A stretch of DNA of 64,000 nt from Favolaschia claudopus (taxonomy: Eukaryota > Basidiomycota > Agaricomycetes > Agaricales > Mycenaceae), in contig JAWWNJ010000010.1 of NCBI GenBank assembly GCA_037176885.1, forward strand, positions 744,001 to 808,000, in the 5' to 3' direction. The notes beneath the pieces were generated by a model. The model had not been told where the DNA came from. It saw only the letters and a program-made list of their open reading frames with translations, and did no database searches. Of the stretch, positions 32,276-45,548 are shown one piece after another. How positions within the stretch are numbered: the first letter of the stretch is position 1; each line of letters begins with the position of its first letter. The position numbers and the translations under genes were made by a program.

Positions 32276-32831
32276 AGCGGTGTGTGCCTGTCTTGTATTC
32301 GAACACGGCCGGAATGCTGAACATGCGCGTTAGTTTGGTTTCGATCGCCGCCAGGAACGCAGTCGATTAGCTTTTAACTAGTGTAGAGCTGCTGCGTGCA
32401 AGGTGTTTAACTAGAAGAACATTTTTGTCTCCTTTTACAGTTGTGCGTGAACGTCATCCTCGAACCCCCTCAGGCTACCAGTTACAGTCACTCCTATTTT
32501 ATTTTCTCCCCGCTTTCAAAGCGTCTGCATTTTTTTGTTTTGTTTTTGTAGATCACTCCGATGTTCAAGGGGCTAACAGCTACAGTTGAGCGTCTTTCCC
32601 TTATCATCCCGCTATGCCTTCGATTTGTCCGACCCAATAATACGACTTTAAGTAGGTCTCAGAAAGACGGAGATTCATCAAGCCCGTGCCATGCTTACCT
32701 CTATTCAAGCGATATTATTAGGGCTGTTCGTCATATATAGATTTCTGCTCATATATATAAAGCTATTGCACCCTCCGTGAAGCTGACGCCCCAGCTGACG
32801 ACATATTTCCCGCTCTGGTACCCTCACATCG
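32276..32831. other. Intergenic with promoter of the secreted-protein gene
   Basis: No gene is recognised. T-rich runs around 32520-32550 and a TATA-like box near the 3' end are the only features. Confidence 0.4.
32752..32761 (+). promoter_or_regulatory. TATA-like box
   Basis: TATATATAAA about 70 bases before the ATG at 32832. The position suits a basidiomycete core promoter. Confidence 0.5.
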
Positions 32832-33546
32832 ATGAAGTCCCTAAACCTTCCAGCTGCCCTCCTCAACGCCTTATTGATTGTTCAATTCGTTTGCAACCTT
32901 GGTGAGCTCAGATTTGAATACCAGCGCTCATTACGAACACACCTGCCAGCCCAAGCGCGGGAAGTCACCGCCATCCTCTACGACGTCGCCGACGGACCCT
33001 CTCCCTCTCAAACAAAAATCGTCGTCGGCAGCACCTCCCTGTCCTTGGCCGGCGTCGATTTTTCCGACAAAGAAACGACTTATGTCGCGGTGGAGGAGAT
33101 AACGTCGCTGGTTTATGTAGAGGGGAGTAAGACTGTCACGGAGATTAGCGCGCCTACTACAATTACGGGTGTGTATTCATCATCGCTTTCATTCGATTAT
33201 ATATCTGCGAAACTGGTCGTTGATATCACCTATATCAACAGAAACAATCATGGAAAACGCCTTCGCAATCGTCGGGGGTGCTGCCCTCGTTGATGGCGAT
33301 GGAAAAACGAGGATAGAGACCAAGTTATGTCAAATTGAACCGGTTGGATGGTATTATGAAGCTGCGTGTTACGTTACGGTTCCCGTTGGCGAGGGGACGG
33401 GAGAGACAACTGAGCTGGTTACTTGGACTGGGGATGTTGTGCCGGTGGAGACGTTGGTCGCGGAGGTGCCGAATGCTGAGGATGAAAGAAAGCCTGATCT
33501 CATGTGGCTCGTGTCTCTCGTGGCTTTCATTTACTTCAATATCTGA
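32832..33546 (+). CDS. Small secreted or GPI-anchored protein, unknown function
   Basis: Three exons: the first encodes a signal peptide (MKSLNLPAALLNALLIVQFV). An intron of about 50 bases follows, then REVTAILYDVADGPSPSQTK and a region rich in Val, Thr and Glu. A second intron follows TTIT near 33169, and the last exon has METVPV-like beta-rich sequence with two cysteines (CQIEPVGWYYEAACYV). The C-terminus NAEDERKPDLMWLVSLVAF is charged then hydrophobic, as in a GPI-anchor signal. No known domain is recognised. Effector- or cell-wall-type roles are possible but not shown. Confidence 0.6.
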
Positions 33547-34218
33547 ATGCGAGACGAATTTTTGAATTTTGAGCAGATCTCGAGCCATGGATGCATGAGG
33601 AATCGATCTAATGTGAGTATGGTATGGTAGAATGTTTGTGATTCGGTTTCTTTCACAGCTTGCCTGTGCACCCGCTTCAACCTCGCCGCGGCATCCGATT
33701 CAGAAAGTTCAACTTTATTCATGCTAGCTCCGAGCTGTGATTGTCGTTTCTCTCTCTTGAATTTCGAGGGTTTCGGTTAAATCTCGGCGCCCTACTCGTA
33801 TGATACTAGCGAGGAGTTGAAATTTCAGCTAAAACTAGTGGTGCCTGGACGGTTCGGCGGCCGGCGCGCTCTCTTTCATTGTCACGAACCGCGATCAAAC
33901 CGTTCTCGGGCTTAATCTTCTTTCTGCACACACTCAGACCGATGAGGCTTCTTGACTGATACAACTCAGAATTTCAGATCCGTGAAGTCCTCTGAAGTTT
34001 TTTCAACTTCGCCTCTTGTTCGCCGCGCTTTCCCGCGTGATGGCGGACTCAGGGTCCAGCCTTGGCTCAGGCACGGTCCCACGGATCGCGGCTCCGCTGT
34101 CGGCCCGCCTTCCGCGGTTCCGAGAATCCGCCGCGGTCGCCTGACCTCCACCAACCGCCACTTCATTAAAAAGCTTCGAAATGTCTACCGTTGGTTTTCT
34201 CGTCGTTCTCAACTCATC
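33547..34218. other. Intergenic, promoter of the MFS gene
   Basis: Nothing recognisable apart from a GC-rich stretch at 34025-34160 that opens on both strands without resembling a protein. Confidence 0.4.
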
Positions 34219-36539
34219 ATGGCCTCAACACACCCGGAAGACGCCTCCGTAGGCGTCGTTCACGCAGACAACACCCGCCTCGCCCACGAAATCGACAACT
34301 ACGCCGAGGTCATCCACGACGCTGCAAAGGCTGATGAGGCGGAGCACACCATGTCTATCCGGCAAGCGCTGCGTATCCACAAGAAGGCGGTATTTTGGAG
34401 TATCGCGCTTTCTGCTGCGTTGATTATGGAGGGATACGATGTCGTCGTGGTGCGTTTTTACGCGTGTTTTCATTCATTGCGAGGTCGTAATGTCCTTTTT
34501 TCTTTTTAGATAGCCTCGTTCTATGAACAGCCAGCATTCTTGAAGCGTTTTGGCGAGGAGGACCCGGCAACTGGAAAGCTCGGCATCCCAGCTCCCTGGC
34601 AGTCTGGTCTTGGGAACGGTTCCAGCGTCGGCGGAATCATTGGGTTGATCATAAACGGATGGGCGAGCGAGAAGTTTGGCCCGCGACGCACATACATGGT
34701 CTCCATGCTGGGAATGATCATTAGTATCTTCGGGCCTGTCTTCAGTCAGACTTTGGCCCAGCTCACGGCATCGGAAATTATTTGCGGCTTGTTCTGGGGA
34801 GGTACGCCGCGTCGGCGCATCACGAATTTGTTCAGCCGAAAACTAAACCTTCTTCGTAGTATTCCAAACATTGACCACCGCGTACGCGTCTGAAGTATGC
34901 CCCATCGTACTTCGGCATTATCTAACTGCGTGCGTGAAATTCTTCCTAAATTCTTCTCTTACCCTCTTTCACAAGACCTCCCTCACCCTCCTCCCTCTCT
35001 AGCTACATCAACATGTGCTGGGGCATCGGCATCCTCCTCTCCTCCGGCGTCGTCCGCGCATGCCTCACAATCAACTCCGACTGGGGCTGGCGTCTCCCCT
35101 TCGTTATCCAATGGGTCTGGCCCATCCCCCTCCTCCTCCTCTGCTACTTCGCCCCCGAATCCCCGTGGTGGCTCGTCCGCCAGGGACGCACCGAGGACGC
35201 GGAGAAGAGCGTCATCCGGTTGACGAATCCCGAGCTGTTTTCGCGGGAGGACGCGAAGAGGAGCGTGGCGAATATGATTCATACGACGGCGCTGGAGAGG
35301 GAGATGCAGGCGGGGACGTCGTATGTGCAGTGTTTTAAGGGGATTGATTTAAGGAGGACGGAGATTGTGAGTGAAGTTTGTAAATGGCACTGTGATCTGC
35401 TGACGGTGGTGCAGGCGATGATGGTCTTTGCCATTCAGCTGCTTTCTGGGGAGAATTTGATTGGTCAGGGCGTACAATTGTGCGTTCTTCTTGTTTCAAT
35501 GTTGTTATCGCGTTTGATTGAACTGACTGAGCTCTGCCGATCAAGCTTCGTCCAAGCAGGTCTCGGCACCGTCGCTGCATACGATGTCAACCTTGCCCTC
35601 AACTCCGTCTGTACCCTCCTTGGACCTTCCTACGAGAACAACTCTCCTCTAACCTCCATTTTTCTGTATACCTCCAGATGTTCATCGTCGGCACAATAGC
35701 CTCATGGTTCCGTGCGTCCTTTGTCTTCTCTTCCCGCTCTTCTTCTCTCCAACTCATCCAAGCACAAACCCATAGTCCTCTCCCGCTTTGGCCGCCGCAC
35801 CCTCTACATCGCAGGCCTGGTGGAAATGGCCGTCGTCCTCATCATCATCGGCGCACTCTCAGCGTCCAAAACGGACGCAGCGAAATGGGCTTCCGGCGCG
35901 TTGCTTGTATTGCTCAACTTCGCGTATAACTCCACGCTCGGTGTGTAAATGTTTCTCCTCATAATTCTTTGCTCATTCTTCTTTTCTTTCTTCAGGCGCC
36001 GTCTGCTACGTCATTATCGCCGAAGTAGGCTCAACGCGCCTCCGCGCCAAAACCATCGTCCTCGCCCGTTGCGCCTATCAAATCACCAACATCATCTGCG
36101 GGATCATCGTGCCCCGCATGTTGAGCCCGACGGCGTGGAACTGGGGCCCGAAGAGCGGGTATTTCTGGTTTGGGAGCGCAACGTTGAGTCTGGTGTATTG
36201 CATTTTTAGGTTGCCGGAGAGTGAGTGTTCGGTAACTTATTTCTTTTTTCTTCTTCTTTTCTCGATCTTTTATTCATTTTCTTGGATGATGGACTTGTGC
36301 TGATGTGAATTGATCATTTGCAGCGAGAGGACGTTCGTATGGTGAACTGGATATTCTGTTCGAGAACAAGGTCACTGCGTGGCGGTTTAGCAAGACGAAG
36401 GTCGACCGTGAGTGGCTGTTTCTTTTTCGCAGATCATCCTCGTTCTTTGACGCTGGGATCTTTAGAATTCGGCATCCCTGACCCTTCCTCGTCCTCACCT
36501 GCGGATGAGAAAGTCAGCCATGAATCGAAACATGAGTAG
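34219..36539 (+). CDS. MFS sugar (alpha-glucoside-type) H+ symporter
   Basis: Plasma-membrane transporter of the major facilitator superfamily, sugar porter branch (maltose/alpha-glucoside permease-like). It starts at 34219 with a hydrophilic N-terminus, then AVFWSIALSAALIMEGYDVV (first helix). Further exons give FYEQPAFLKRFGE, GGIIGLIINGWASEKFGPRR (loop 2-3 signature), SEICPI-like helix 4 sequence, WGWRLPFVIQWVWPIPLLL, PESPWWLVRQGR (typical of the family after helix 6), LSRFGRRTLYIAGL (loop 8-9 signature), VCYVIIAEVGSTRLRAKTI and GKSGYFWFG-like WNWGPKSGYFWFGSATLS. The C-terminal cytosolic tail is FENKVTAWRFSKTKVD and ends in SHESKHE. About eight short introns interrupt it. No break is seen. 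Substrate cannot be told from the sequence alone. Confidence 0.88.
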
Positions 36540-36699
36540 TAGGGTGGTGGAGCATGAATCGTGTGAACTCCGAGATGCATGATGCATCTTACATTGACAT
36601 AACCTACTTACGTCTCATGTATGTGAACACGAAAAAACATAATGACTTGGGGGGAGAGAATTCATTGGATTCGTAGCTTTGAGTTCCTATGGGCGATAT

Positions 36700-37515
36700 A
36701 CTGTGCAAAAATTCACCGAAGTTTACAGGGTTCTTTAAAATAACTTACATCTCTGGCAGCAACTTCATTTGCTTGCATCTTGAGGTTGGTTACATCTGTA
36801 TTCTGGTTGCATCTTACTTACATCTCCAAGTTGGTTGCATCTCACCAAAGGCTTGGCATCGACAAGATAGAATGATCGGCCATCTGATTTTGATCTTGAG
36901 TTTAATCGGCCGACTCGGCTTGTAATGCAGTACTTTCGAAGCTTGTTAGACGGTGTTTGGAATGGCACCCAGATATTCAGGTAAGTACAGACTTATTTGA
37001 AGAAGTTCACGACGTGAACCTCACAGGAATTTGCAGAGAAATGGCCGCTTCGGCCCTGTCTCTGCGCAATCAACATACTTAGCAGGTCTCTCAAGATCAA
37101 ACCAAACGTACTTGGTTTTGTGAGTGAACCATTCTAGGTTTACTTTTCTCTAGTCCTCTGACCTCTATCTCAAGAGTTTGGAAGCCCCTCATGAGTTGTG
37201 CCTTGAATTTGCGCCGTTGCCGAGTCTGCCCCTGATGCCGTCGATGTCGGCAGGCGAATGCGATCAAGATCTACTCGGAGGCAACTCGGAGGTCGACGGA
37301 GGTCGACAGAGTCAGAAGTAAAACGACTCCTTGGTAGTTGCCACCATGCCTAGCAAGATGTATCCATGACCCGAGTTGTAAGCATCCTCACAACATAGTT
37401 GCAAGTTGCAGCCATCAAGGTTGTAAGTTGCCGAGAAAGTTGTAAGTTGAGTTGAAGTTGCGAACAAAAACCCTGTTTTCAGTTGAGTTGTAAGCCTTTG
37501 TAATTTTTGCACAGT
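36700..37515. mobile_element. MITE-like element with inverted termini
   Basis: Left end ACTGTGCAAAAATT, right end its exact reverse complement (14 bases, then partly matching), flanked on both sides by ATAT (36696-36699 and 37516-37519). Inside the left end, GGTTGCATCT/GGTTACATCT-type motifs repeat about five times. Inside the right end GTTGTAAG/GTTGCAAG motifs repeat about seven times. There is no coding capacity, so it is a non-autonomous DNA element of about 816 bases. The superfamily is unclear; a TA or ATAT duplication fits. Confidence 0.65.
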
Positions 37516-37836
37516 ATATGTGCCATAAGTTCCTCGATTCGAGGCTCACATCAATGCGTTGACTATAACAGTAGTACCCTTGTTAATACTAAGTTGAAAT
37601 TTGAAGCATGCCACGGCGGCGCCGATGACGGGGTTTTTTTTGTAGATTTTTTTTGTTCTTCTTCGCTGGGAAACGCCTTATTATAGTACCCATATATATT
37701 CACCGTCGCAGTAATAAACGAATAAAATGCTGCTATGTACCTCAAAACCGAAGGTACTTGATGTTCGGCGGGTCCATACAGACAGAGTGGTGGGGACATC
37801 AGACACTGTTCCTCCCACTCGGGTTACGTGGTAGGG

Positions 37837-40800
37837 TTAATCCTGTTTCGCTTCCTCATCCTGGACCTGCAAAGCTACAACTTGAGCTTTTGTTACAGTG
37901 AAGTTTAACATAACGATCGATGCACGCACAACAGAAGAGGTTTTCTTGAAACAATTGAACCATTTCCGGCCCATGAACTGTGGGTTGATTTCTAAATACG
38001 CGGCTGGTTTTCCATCCATGACTGCGATGGTTCGGCCCCAACATAATCGCCTCTGGGATGCCTCCGGTATCCAGATTATCAAGTCTCTGTCTGGCTCCGG
38101 TCCGCGAATCCAGCCATCACTTGAGAGCTTGCAACCCTCCGGAAAATTACCTCGCGACACGTTGTCACTGTTGATATCCCAGACTCGTACTGCCCTATCT
38201 CTAGAAGAAGATACCAGGCGACGCCCATCGTTTGAGAATGCCACGGAAGTTATTGGATCGCGATGGCCAGTAAGAGCACCAAGAATCTGAGTTCCAGTAG
38301 ATGCATCCCAAATCTCGATATTTCGGCCGATGACTATCGCTATGCGAGTCCCATGAGCAGCAAGGCATTCAACTCGGGAAGAATTCTTGAGCAGATAATA
38401 TTCATCCTGGATGGTGAAATCCTGCGCCAAGGGCCACCGTATGACGCAGTTGTAGCAAGCAGCTACTAAGATACGAGGTTCTGATGTAACCGCCAACGAA
38501 TAAATACGACGGCTAGTGCGAGCCAGAAGGCGAGTCCAAAAGTCGCGTTTCCCAGATTTTACGCGATGGATGAAGATCGACTTGTCGAAGGACCCAGACA
38601 GGACGGTCTCGTCATCGAGAAATATAACGGACGAAACGGATTCGCTGTGACCCGAGAATATCTGGCCGTGTTGCCGGCGAGTGCGGACATCCCAAAAAGC
38701 TACGGTTCCATCTTCGTAGCCTGAAGCGACAATTATTCCTCCTGGAGACACAGCTACAGAGGTCACTGGAGCGTCACTTTGGCGTGGCAGACGACTGGGG
38801 TGGTCAGGACTTTGATCCCAGACATAGAGCGCACCGCTGTGAGAACCAAAGACAAGAAGCTTCGAGGGCGAATGAAAAGCCAAGCAAGTGATAGGAGAGT
38901 CGCTTAACAATGGCGTTCGCACCGGTTTGCCAGTGTCGGGATTCCAGAAACGAAGGCTACCATCATTCGAAGCGGAGGCAACATGCCCTCGTTGGATGAA
39001 TAGTGCAGCGAGCACATCATCAACATGCCCCTCAACGTGCTGAGCCACTTCGTCACCGTGAGCGACGTACACGATATTGTTTAATACGTCGCGTCTTCCA
39101 TCCCGGAGACCGTCCGGTGTCTGCAGACGCAGAGACGTGCAGAGTCCTATCCACGGAGAGTATAGTTGATATATCTTGGAGCTCGGAGGCGTGAAGTTGA
39201 GGGCCGACAGATAAACATGCGGAGCGCACTTGCTGACACACGCTCCGAACGCCTCGACGAACTCCATGGCATCGTTGAGCAATTTCTTCCAGGGCGTGTC
39301 CAGTCGCTGTTAGGCGCTCGTCAGCATAAAGATCATTGTTGAACACAGAACACCAACGGAAGTAAATTCCTTTGCCGTCATCAATTGAGAAAGTGCGCTA
39401 GGCATTTCCTTCATCAAGCTTAGCGTTTCGAGCCAAAACAAGAATTTTGTTTCCAAGAACTTCTTGAGAGCTGCGAGAAGTCTAGGTTCGTCGCGCTCGT
39501 TCTCAGGCTGAAGTGCGGATAGAGTATCGGCCCAATATTTGCACGCAAAGGACAGCTCCCCTGATACGACAGCCGGTTGTTTGGGATTCGGTTGATAAGA
39601 CGTTCGGAATTTCGACACATCAAAGTGCAAGTTGGAATCCAGGACCTTGAGCAATGCCAGAGCGATCGAGCGCAATTGTCTACTCCGCTGAATTCGAAAA
39701 CAGCGAGGACAACCGTCGGAGCGCAAGAAGTCGACGAAGGACAGGTGACGAAATGCCAGGTACGCCTTGTCTGACCGTAATACCGGACGTAATTTGTCGC
39801 ATATAAACTTGATTGTGGATATCCTAATGCCCAGGATGGTGAAAAGTGGGCTATCCTTTTCGAGCGGATGATGGGCTGTGACTATCGCCCCGACAAAGTC
39901 TTTGAACTCGCTGAGCAATTTAGGAGAAGATTTGTCGAAAGATAGGCGGAGAATGGCGGTGTATAGACGGCTAAGATCGCCTTCTATATCCATATCGCCA
40001 TACAGAATCGAATGGAGAGCCTCCTGCGGATCTGGCCTGTCGACGAATGTCACCACTGTGGCAGCCCAAACGAAAAGACCGTTTGCCTTGAGATTGAGAT
40101 CTCGCATTTCGTCCTGCGTCGGCCAATCTGGAAGATGATATTCTTCGCCGATTCTCCTGAATTCTTCCCGAAAGAATAAATCGATGTCCCGCTTGGCCTC
40201 GTGGCTATCCAACTCCAGTTCGAGACGGGTGCTAATTGGAGATAGCACCGCAGAAATCCAGGTTTCATCGCGACTGGTGACGACGAGGCGTAGAGACGGT
40301 GGCAGGTTGGCCCAGTCATGTATCATCGAAAGAATTTTCTTTGCGTCTCGGGAATGAGAGTGCGTCAGCCCACCACATTCGTCAATACCGTCGATGAAGA
40401 TGACGAGAGATCTTCCGTTTTCCCCGTCATTCGCGAAAACTTGCAGAGGATTATAAATCAGACGACGAAACTGGGCCATTATGCTCGTCGTTGCGAAGTC
40501 CGGCGTCCGTGAGCCCAGCTCATCATTCAAAGCCATCAAGAAATCGGAGTTTTCGCAGAGATCAGCACAGATGCTGCGCAGCATCGTTGATGGAGCGGTA
40601 AAATTTCCATCGTCGCGCTGAAAGAAGAAGCTAGCTCCATAATTTGAAGCTGCCGTTTCCTTGAGTCTTTCCACAGCGGAGCAAACAACACAGGATTTGC
40701 CGCACCCCGGGTGTCCGGTGATCCACAGAATATTGCGGGAATCCCTGGATGCGGCAAACGAAGCGATTACTTCTAAAGCCTGTTCGCGTGTGCCGCCTAA

Positions 40801-42925
40801 ACACCGTGGAATGGGGTGTACGCGATGAAGTCCAGGGGGTTTTATTTCGTCTCTCCGGCTGTTGTGCCATTTGTTCACTATAATTAGCAACGACAAAGCG
40901 TGATTCAGTGAGACATCCGAGGAATTGTTTGCGACTAACCAAATTCCGACCGGGCGTTGAGTTCCTCCACCACTTCGCGTACTTGTCCAATCTGCTTCAG
41001 AGTTTCTGCATTAAGCCCATACAGAAAGTCATCCGTCCATCGCTCAAACCGTCGTTTGAGATCGTTGTACTCATTCATCTCGGTCTGGAATGAAAAGCCT
41101 ACTCAGCAACATGAGTGCCCCTCAGTCTGGATTGATATTACAACGGTAACACGCACCGTGGCGCTGATATTTTGATATCAGTAGCCCTGTGCGCTCGATT
41201 ATGGGAACGAGTGCTTTTAGAGTCTGCTGGAAGTGCGGAATACTGGTGAACACGTTGATGTGGTCGATATACACGAGGAAAGCCGTCATATCTTCTATGA
41301 GGTCATGTAATTGGTCGTTCCAATTGTCGAGCTTGTCGCATAGCTGAAATTTCGGAGATCAGGCAGGCGAGAGTAACCCAGGGACGACACAGACATTATA
41401 AATTAGCCCTAACCCAGAGGCCACAGCTTTGGCAATCGAATTCATCTGAACATCGACAAATGCATTGGCTTTGCCCAACCGAGAGACGTTGATGCTTACC
41501 TCGCAGGCGGAGCTGAGAATCCTGGCCATATTCTCGAGCAAATCTTTGGAGCGACCCAAACGGCGCAAGAGTTTACGGCGTTTTGCTAGTTTATCTGTGC
41601 TTTCTAGCAGGATTTCCTGGGGTGTAGGCGTTGGTTTTTCTGTCGGCGTTACTTGTTCCTCTTCCCGTCTGTGCTTCTTCACTCTTCTCCGTCTCTGTAC
41701 GTCCAGTTCCAAGGCATCGCGCTCGAGGTTCCGCTCAGAGGTTCTTCGCTTCTCCCTCCGTGGTTGCCCGTTGATCGACACATGTGTCGGAGTCGGGGGA
41801 GACGCGGTCGTTTCTACCGCGGGGCAGCGGTCGACACAGGAATTTTCTTGTATCTGCTTTGGTGCGGATGGAGGGACGATCTCGTCGGCGATGCAGGGCA
41901 GATCATGTCCGAGCCGAACTATGATCTCAGGGATTGCGGGAAAAACATGTTCTATAGCACTTAGTCCTCCCACAGAGAGTGATCGTAAGCAGCACTCACC
42001 AATTGTCTCGGCCAATCCTGATGACTTGGAAAGCAGATGATGTATTTCGGAAGCCGATACCGGCGAAGACTTGACTACGGTTCGAAGTGGCCACACGTAG
42101 AACGGCCGTCGATACAGGCAAAGTTGCAAATCGACTTGTGGGTGCAATGGACTGCCAATAAGACGATTTAGCGACGAGATTGATCAACAGGGAGTAAAGA
42201 AGTCGTACAAGACTGGGAATACCACGATTTCTTGAGGATACTGATTGCGAAGCCGTCGTTCAAACGTGATAGAGCCGTCTGCAAGCAAGCAAAGATAGTA
42301 AAATCCGATACCCGCGCTTGCATGGTTAATTTTGGCGTCTGAATACAGTGTGATTATTGATTTGGAACCGATATCAAAGAATCCACGAGCCTGAAATGTG
42401 AAGCAGAGGTCTGTGAAGCTGATATTTAGCCATTCGAGAACCGATTTTCGCACAGACTCACCCTGAATCTAACGGGATTAATTCGAACCGAAAGTCCAAG
42501 AGACTCGTCAGCTGAATGAATGTGATGTTTAAGGGATAAGATTCTGCATAGTTTTCTTCTTACGGGGTCAAGTTCAATCTGAAGTGTAATATTGGCTCCT
42601 TCGTTTGTCGCTTCGTCAGCTGTTTCGGTTTCACATATTAGCGCGGTGCGGTATGCCCAGACGGACGAAATACCCTGTCGAACCTGCTTCACTATTTCTC
42701 TAAAGGCGACATTTCGAGATACCGTTGGTGTTTTGCTCCAGATTTGCTTGTTATGGATACAACGAATCGCAACAAATGTCCCTCGTCGAATCCTGAATGA
42801 AGGCTTAGTATGCCGGCTAAATTGCAAAGAAAATCCAAGTCAATTCACACTACGGGATGCGCAAGCAAATTTCTTCGTTTTTTATTCCCCTCGAGATTAA
42901 TGGTGTCGGATTTTACTCCGTCGAC
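37837..42925 (-). CDS. NACHT-WD40 STAND protein (NLR-like)
   Basis: Large fungal STAND NTPase. The N-terminal exons (42925 to about 42190) contain RGTFVAIRCIHNKQIWSKTP, a C2-like domain usual at the start of Agaricomycete STAND proteins. The next exons (42147-41400) form a long Arg/Lys-rich helical region, then LKRRFERWTDDFLYGLNAET. The exon 40895-39340 holds the NACHT domain: PIPRCLGGTREQ, P-loop GHPGCGKS, Walker B LVIFIDGIDE, sensor TSRDETW. After a 48-base intron the last exon has WD40 blades (SASNDGSLRFWNPDTG, ASGYEDGTVAFWDVRTR, LSGSFDKSIF, SSRDRAVRVWDI), stopping at 37837. In fungi these proteins act in nonself recognition and cell death. The 5' end is uncertain, since I could not fix the start codon. 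A diverged relic of the end of this gene lies at 62165-62285. Confidence 0.85.
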
Positions 42926-42939
42926 CGTCAAGGTGCAAG

Positions 42940-43982
42940 TAATTGACCCTTGAACACCAGAGCTCAAAACCACACCTGCCAGCGCATCATGAATTTGCGC
43001 TTATCGATATCGATATGGAGCACATACTTGATATCTTCAGAGTTTTCAGGCCCATGGTGCGGAATGAGGTTCGACCTGAGTATCCTACAAGCAGCAGTCG
43101 AGCACCGTGGCTTCGTCAGCCCAACAGAGTGTCTTCAAATATTGGCCGCGATGGTGACAAAGAAGAGTCGAGAGAGAAAAGCGTCCATTACGTCGAATAT
43201 TGCAAATCGAAGGATGCTTGAGGAAAGGCAGTCAAAAGCTTAATTTGCGGTGCACTCCGCCGGATCCGCGTTTGCGTGAAAGGATTGCGGAGCGTGCTTT
43301 ACGGGAAGGTCCTGAGGAAGGATTCGAAGATCGACCGGATGAGAGCAGGCGACAAAGCAAACAACCAGAGCCGGATTTAGACATTCCAAGGCGTGCAAGC
43401 AGGACGATGGAGGAGGATTCAGGAAGAAAAGCGGGATCACTCGGAGAAGCAACGTAACTTTTGATGCGGAGCTTGCCGGCCCATATTCCGGTCTGGTAGC
43501 GACTTCGCAGAGCTTCGCAGACTGGAAAAACTGGACGACTTCCCTACGTTTCTTTGGACACTACTGGTGGAAAAACAAATTTCCGACGCGAGAAGAAATC
43601 TGATGATGCACCCCTAATTGTCAATCGCTGGCAAGATCGCTGGTCAACGTTTGATCAAGCTCATTTCTGGGTTTTATCGCATCGCTGGTCACCGGTATGA
43701 TTATGATGAGGGTGGAGTGATTGAAGTATGAACTGGTCTTGAGTTAGGCACAAGATTGAACGGGGAAGGAAAAAAGTGTGGTCACGTTGGGCCGCCAGGT
43801 TTTCCGGCGAAACAAGCTGCTCTCATCATTGAACTGCGAGTGAAAAAGCATTCAAAAGTTGTGATTTCTCTCCTCTCAAATAATATTACAATAATCAAGC
43901 AATTGTGTTGTTAGGCCTTCGCCTGGCGTTGAGTACTATCGATACAACGGATTTTCGAGTTCTATATCTGCATTATCACAAG
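42940..43982. other. Intergenic, no recognisable gene
   Basis: Overlapping plus-strand frames at 42943-43457 are rich in Arg and Glu but resemble nothing known. Confidence 0.4.
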
Positions 43983-45548
43983 TCAGAAGAGGATCCAACA
44001 AGCATCGTTCATTCCAGACATACCACCATTAATGAGAACGGTAGTTCGTAAACCGGGAGCCGCGGTGGAACCCAGATAAGTTGAAAATATCCCTTCGTTC
44101 GCGTTCGTGAGCGTGAGCGAAGTGCCCGTTCTTATCCGTCTTCCAGACATCGACGAAAGGGCCGGATCGCGTAGGTTGAACATGAGCCGGGTGATCATGA
44201 CGGAGGAGATTCTGTGGCGTTTTGATTAATTGAATATGATCCAGAATGAAATGCGAGGATACGCACACGTTGGCGAACGTGGTGAGTACGCCTCGAGTGT
44301 ATGCCTGGTGAGATCGATAAGTTGTGCCCCCGTTGACGGACGAAGGTACGTACGCCAGCGAGCTGAAGGTGGAATGCTTTTGTCAGAAGCAGCAGGAACG
44401 GATGGAATCGTGCTCACAAGGAAAGTAAGTATATTACTGAGATTGACCAAAAGTATTACGCTGAGTAGCGGACTTCAGTATCGCGCACAACACTCGCGGA
44501 AGCAGCTCACCCAAAGTAGATGGATCCTGAGCGGCGTGAGCAGGAACCACCGGCAAGAGAGAGAATTCACGCACCATCGCGAAGCAGTACCGCTACCAGA
44601 TCCAACCCTCGCACACGGTTGCGGCTCAACGCTCTGTAAAGCGTAAGAATGAAGATAGTGCAGTCGAACACGCCCATTCCAGCCCAAGCGGCAGCCAGCC
44701 CAACGGCTCTGCAAACCCGGCTTTCGTTAGACCTGACCGTATGGCAAGCGGAGATAACAACGCACTGGGAGGACGAAACACCGGTGGAGCACCCGCTGTA
44801 CAGAGCCAACTGGGCGACCTCGTCGCCGGGTTTGGGAGTGGGTCCAGCGACAACCGCCCACTGACATGACGGTCGGTCAGACGGGTTTGAAGAAGATATA
44901 TGACGAGCCGCACCGCGCCTATTCCGATGACACCCGCCGCGACAAACACCATAAGGCCAAGGATGCGCCGATTTCGTTCATAGAGCGCGTAGGTACGGAA
45001 GATGAGCATTACTACCAGTATCGGTGTCAGTACGCAAACAGGCATGAAAGATTCTGGCGAACGTACCGCCGATGATGACCTGGCTGATTACAGCGAACCA
45101 TTGGTGATAGCCATGAAACGCTCTGCATCTAGGTGCCGTCGTCTCAGCGATTTGTGTGTATCGAAGACCAGCTGAACTTACATCTATGAAACAAAGGTCA
45201 TTACTCCGGGGCAGATGAGAGACAATCCGACGTACTGCGAGTTTCTGCGGCGTGCTCTCGGCGGCCCAAAAGTACTGGACAATTACCGGCGCGGTACCAA
45301 ATAGCATGCCATAGCGGTTGAGGAAGAAGAGCACAGTCGGAGTCGTCGGCTTCAGTCCCCAGTAGCGCGAGACCTCCAAGTTTATCGTGAGGAAGTATTC
45401 ATAGTAGAGTAGGCTGAAGCTAATGAGATTCAGGTAATAATTAGCAAGTCTGCCAGGTTGTCAAAAGTCAGCAAAAAGGAGCGAAGCTGACAGCAAGACT
45501 GAGCGGGACGTACAACTGGAGTTGGATCGGAACGTCAACAGTGCTCAT
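43983..45548 (-). CDS. Seven-span DUF6533 membrane protein
   Basis: Agaricomycete receptor-like family of unknown function. It starts MSTVDVPIQLQL at 45548. The next exon has the DUF6533 signature YYEYFLTINLEVSRYWGLKP followed by TTPTVLFFLNRYGMLFG. Later exons give MLIFRTYALYERNRRILGLM (helix 3 and loop), GVFDCTIFILTLYRALSRNR, then NLSNILTFLVST and the family's usual end MITRLMFNLRDPALSS, with a hydrophilic tail stopping at 43983. About six introns. The topology (extracellular N-terminus, seven helices) resembles a GPCR, but no ligand or G-protein coupling is known. Confidence 0.8.
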
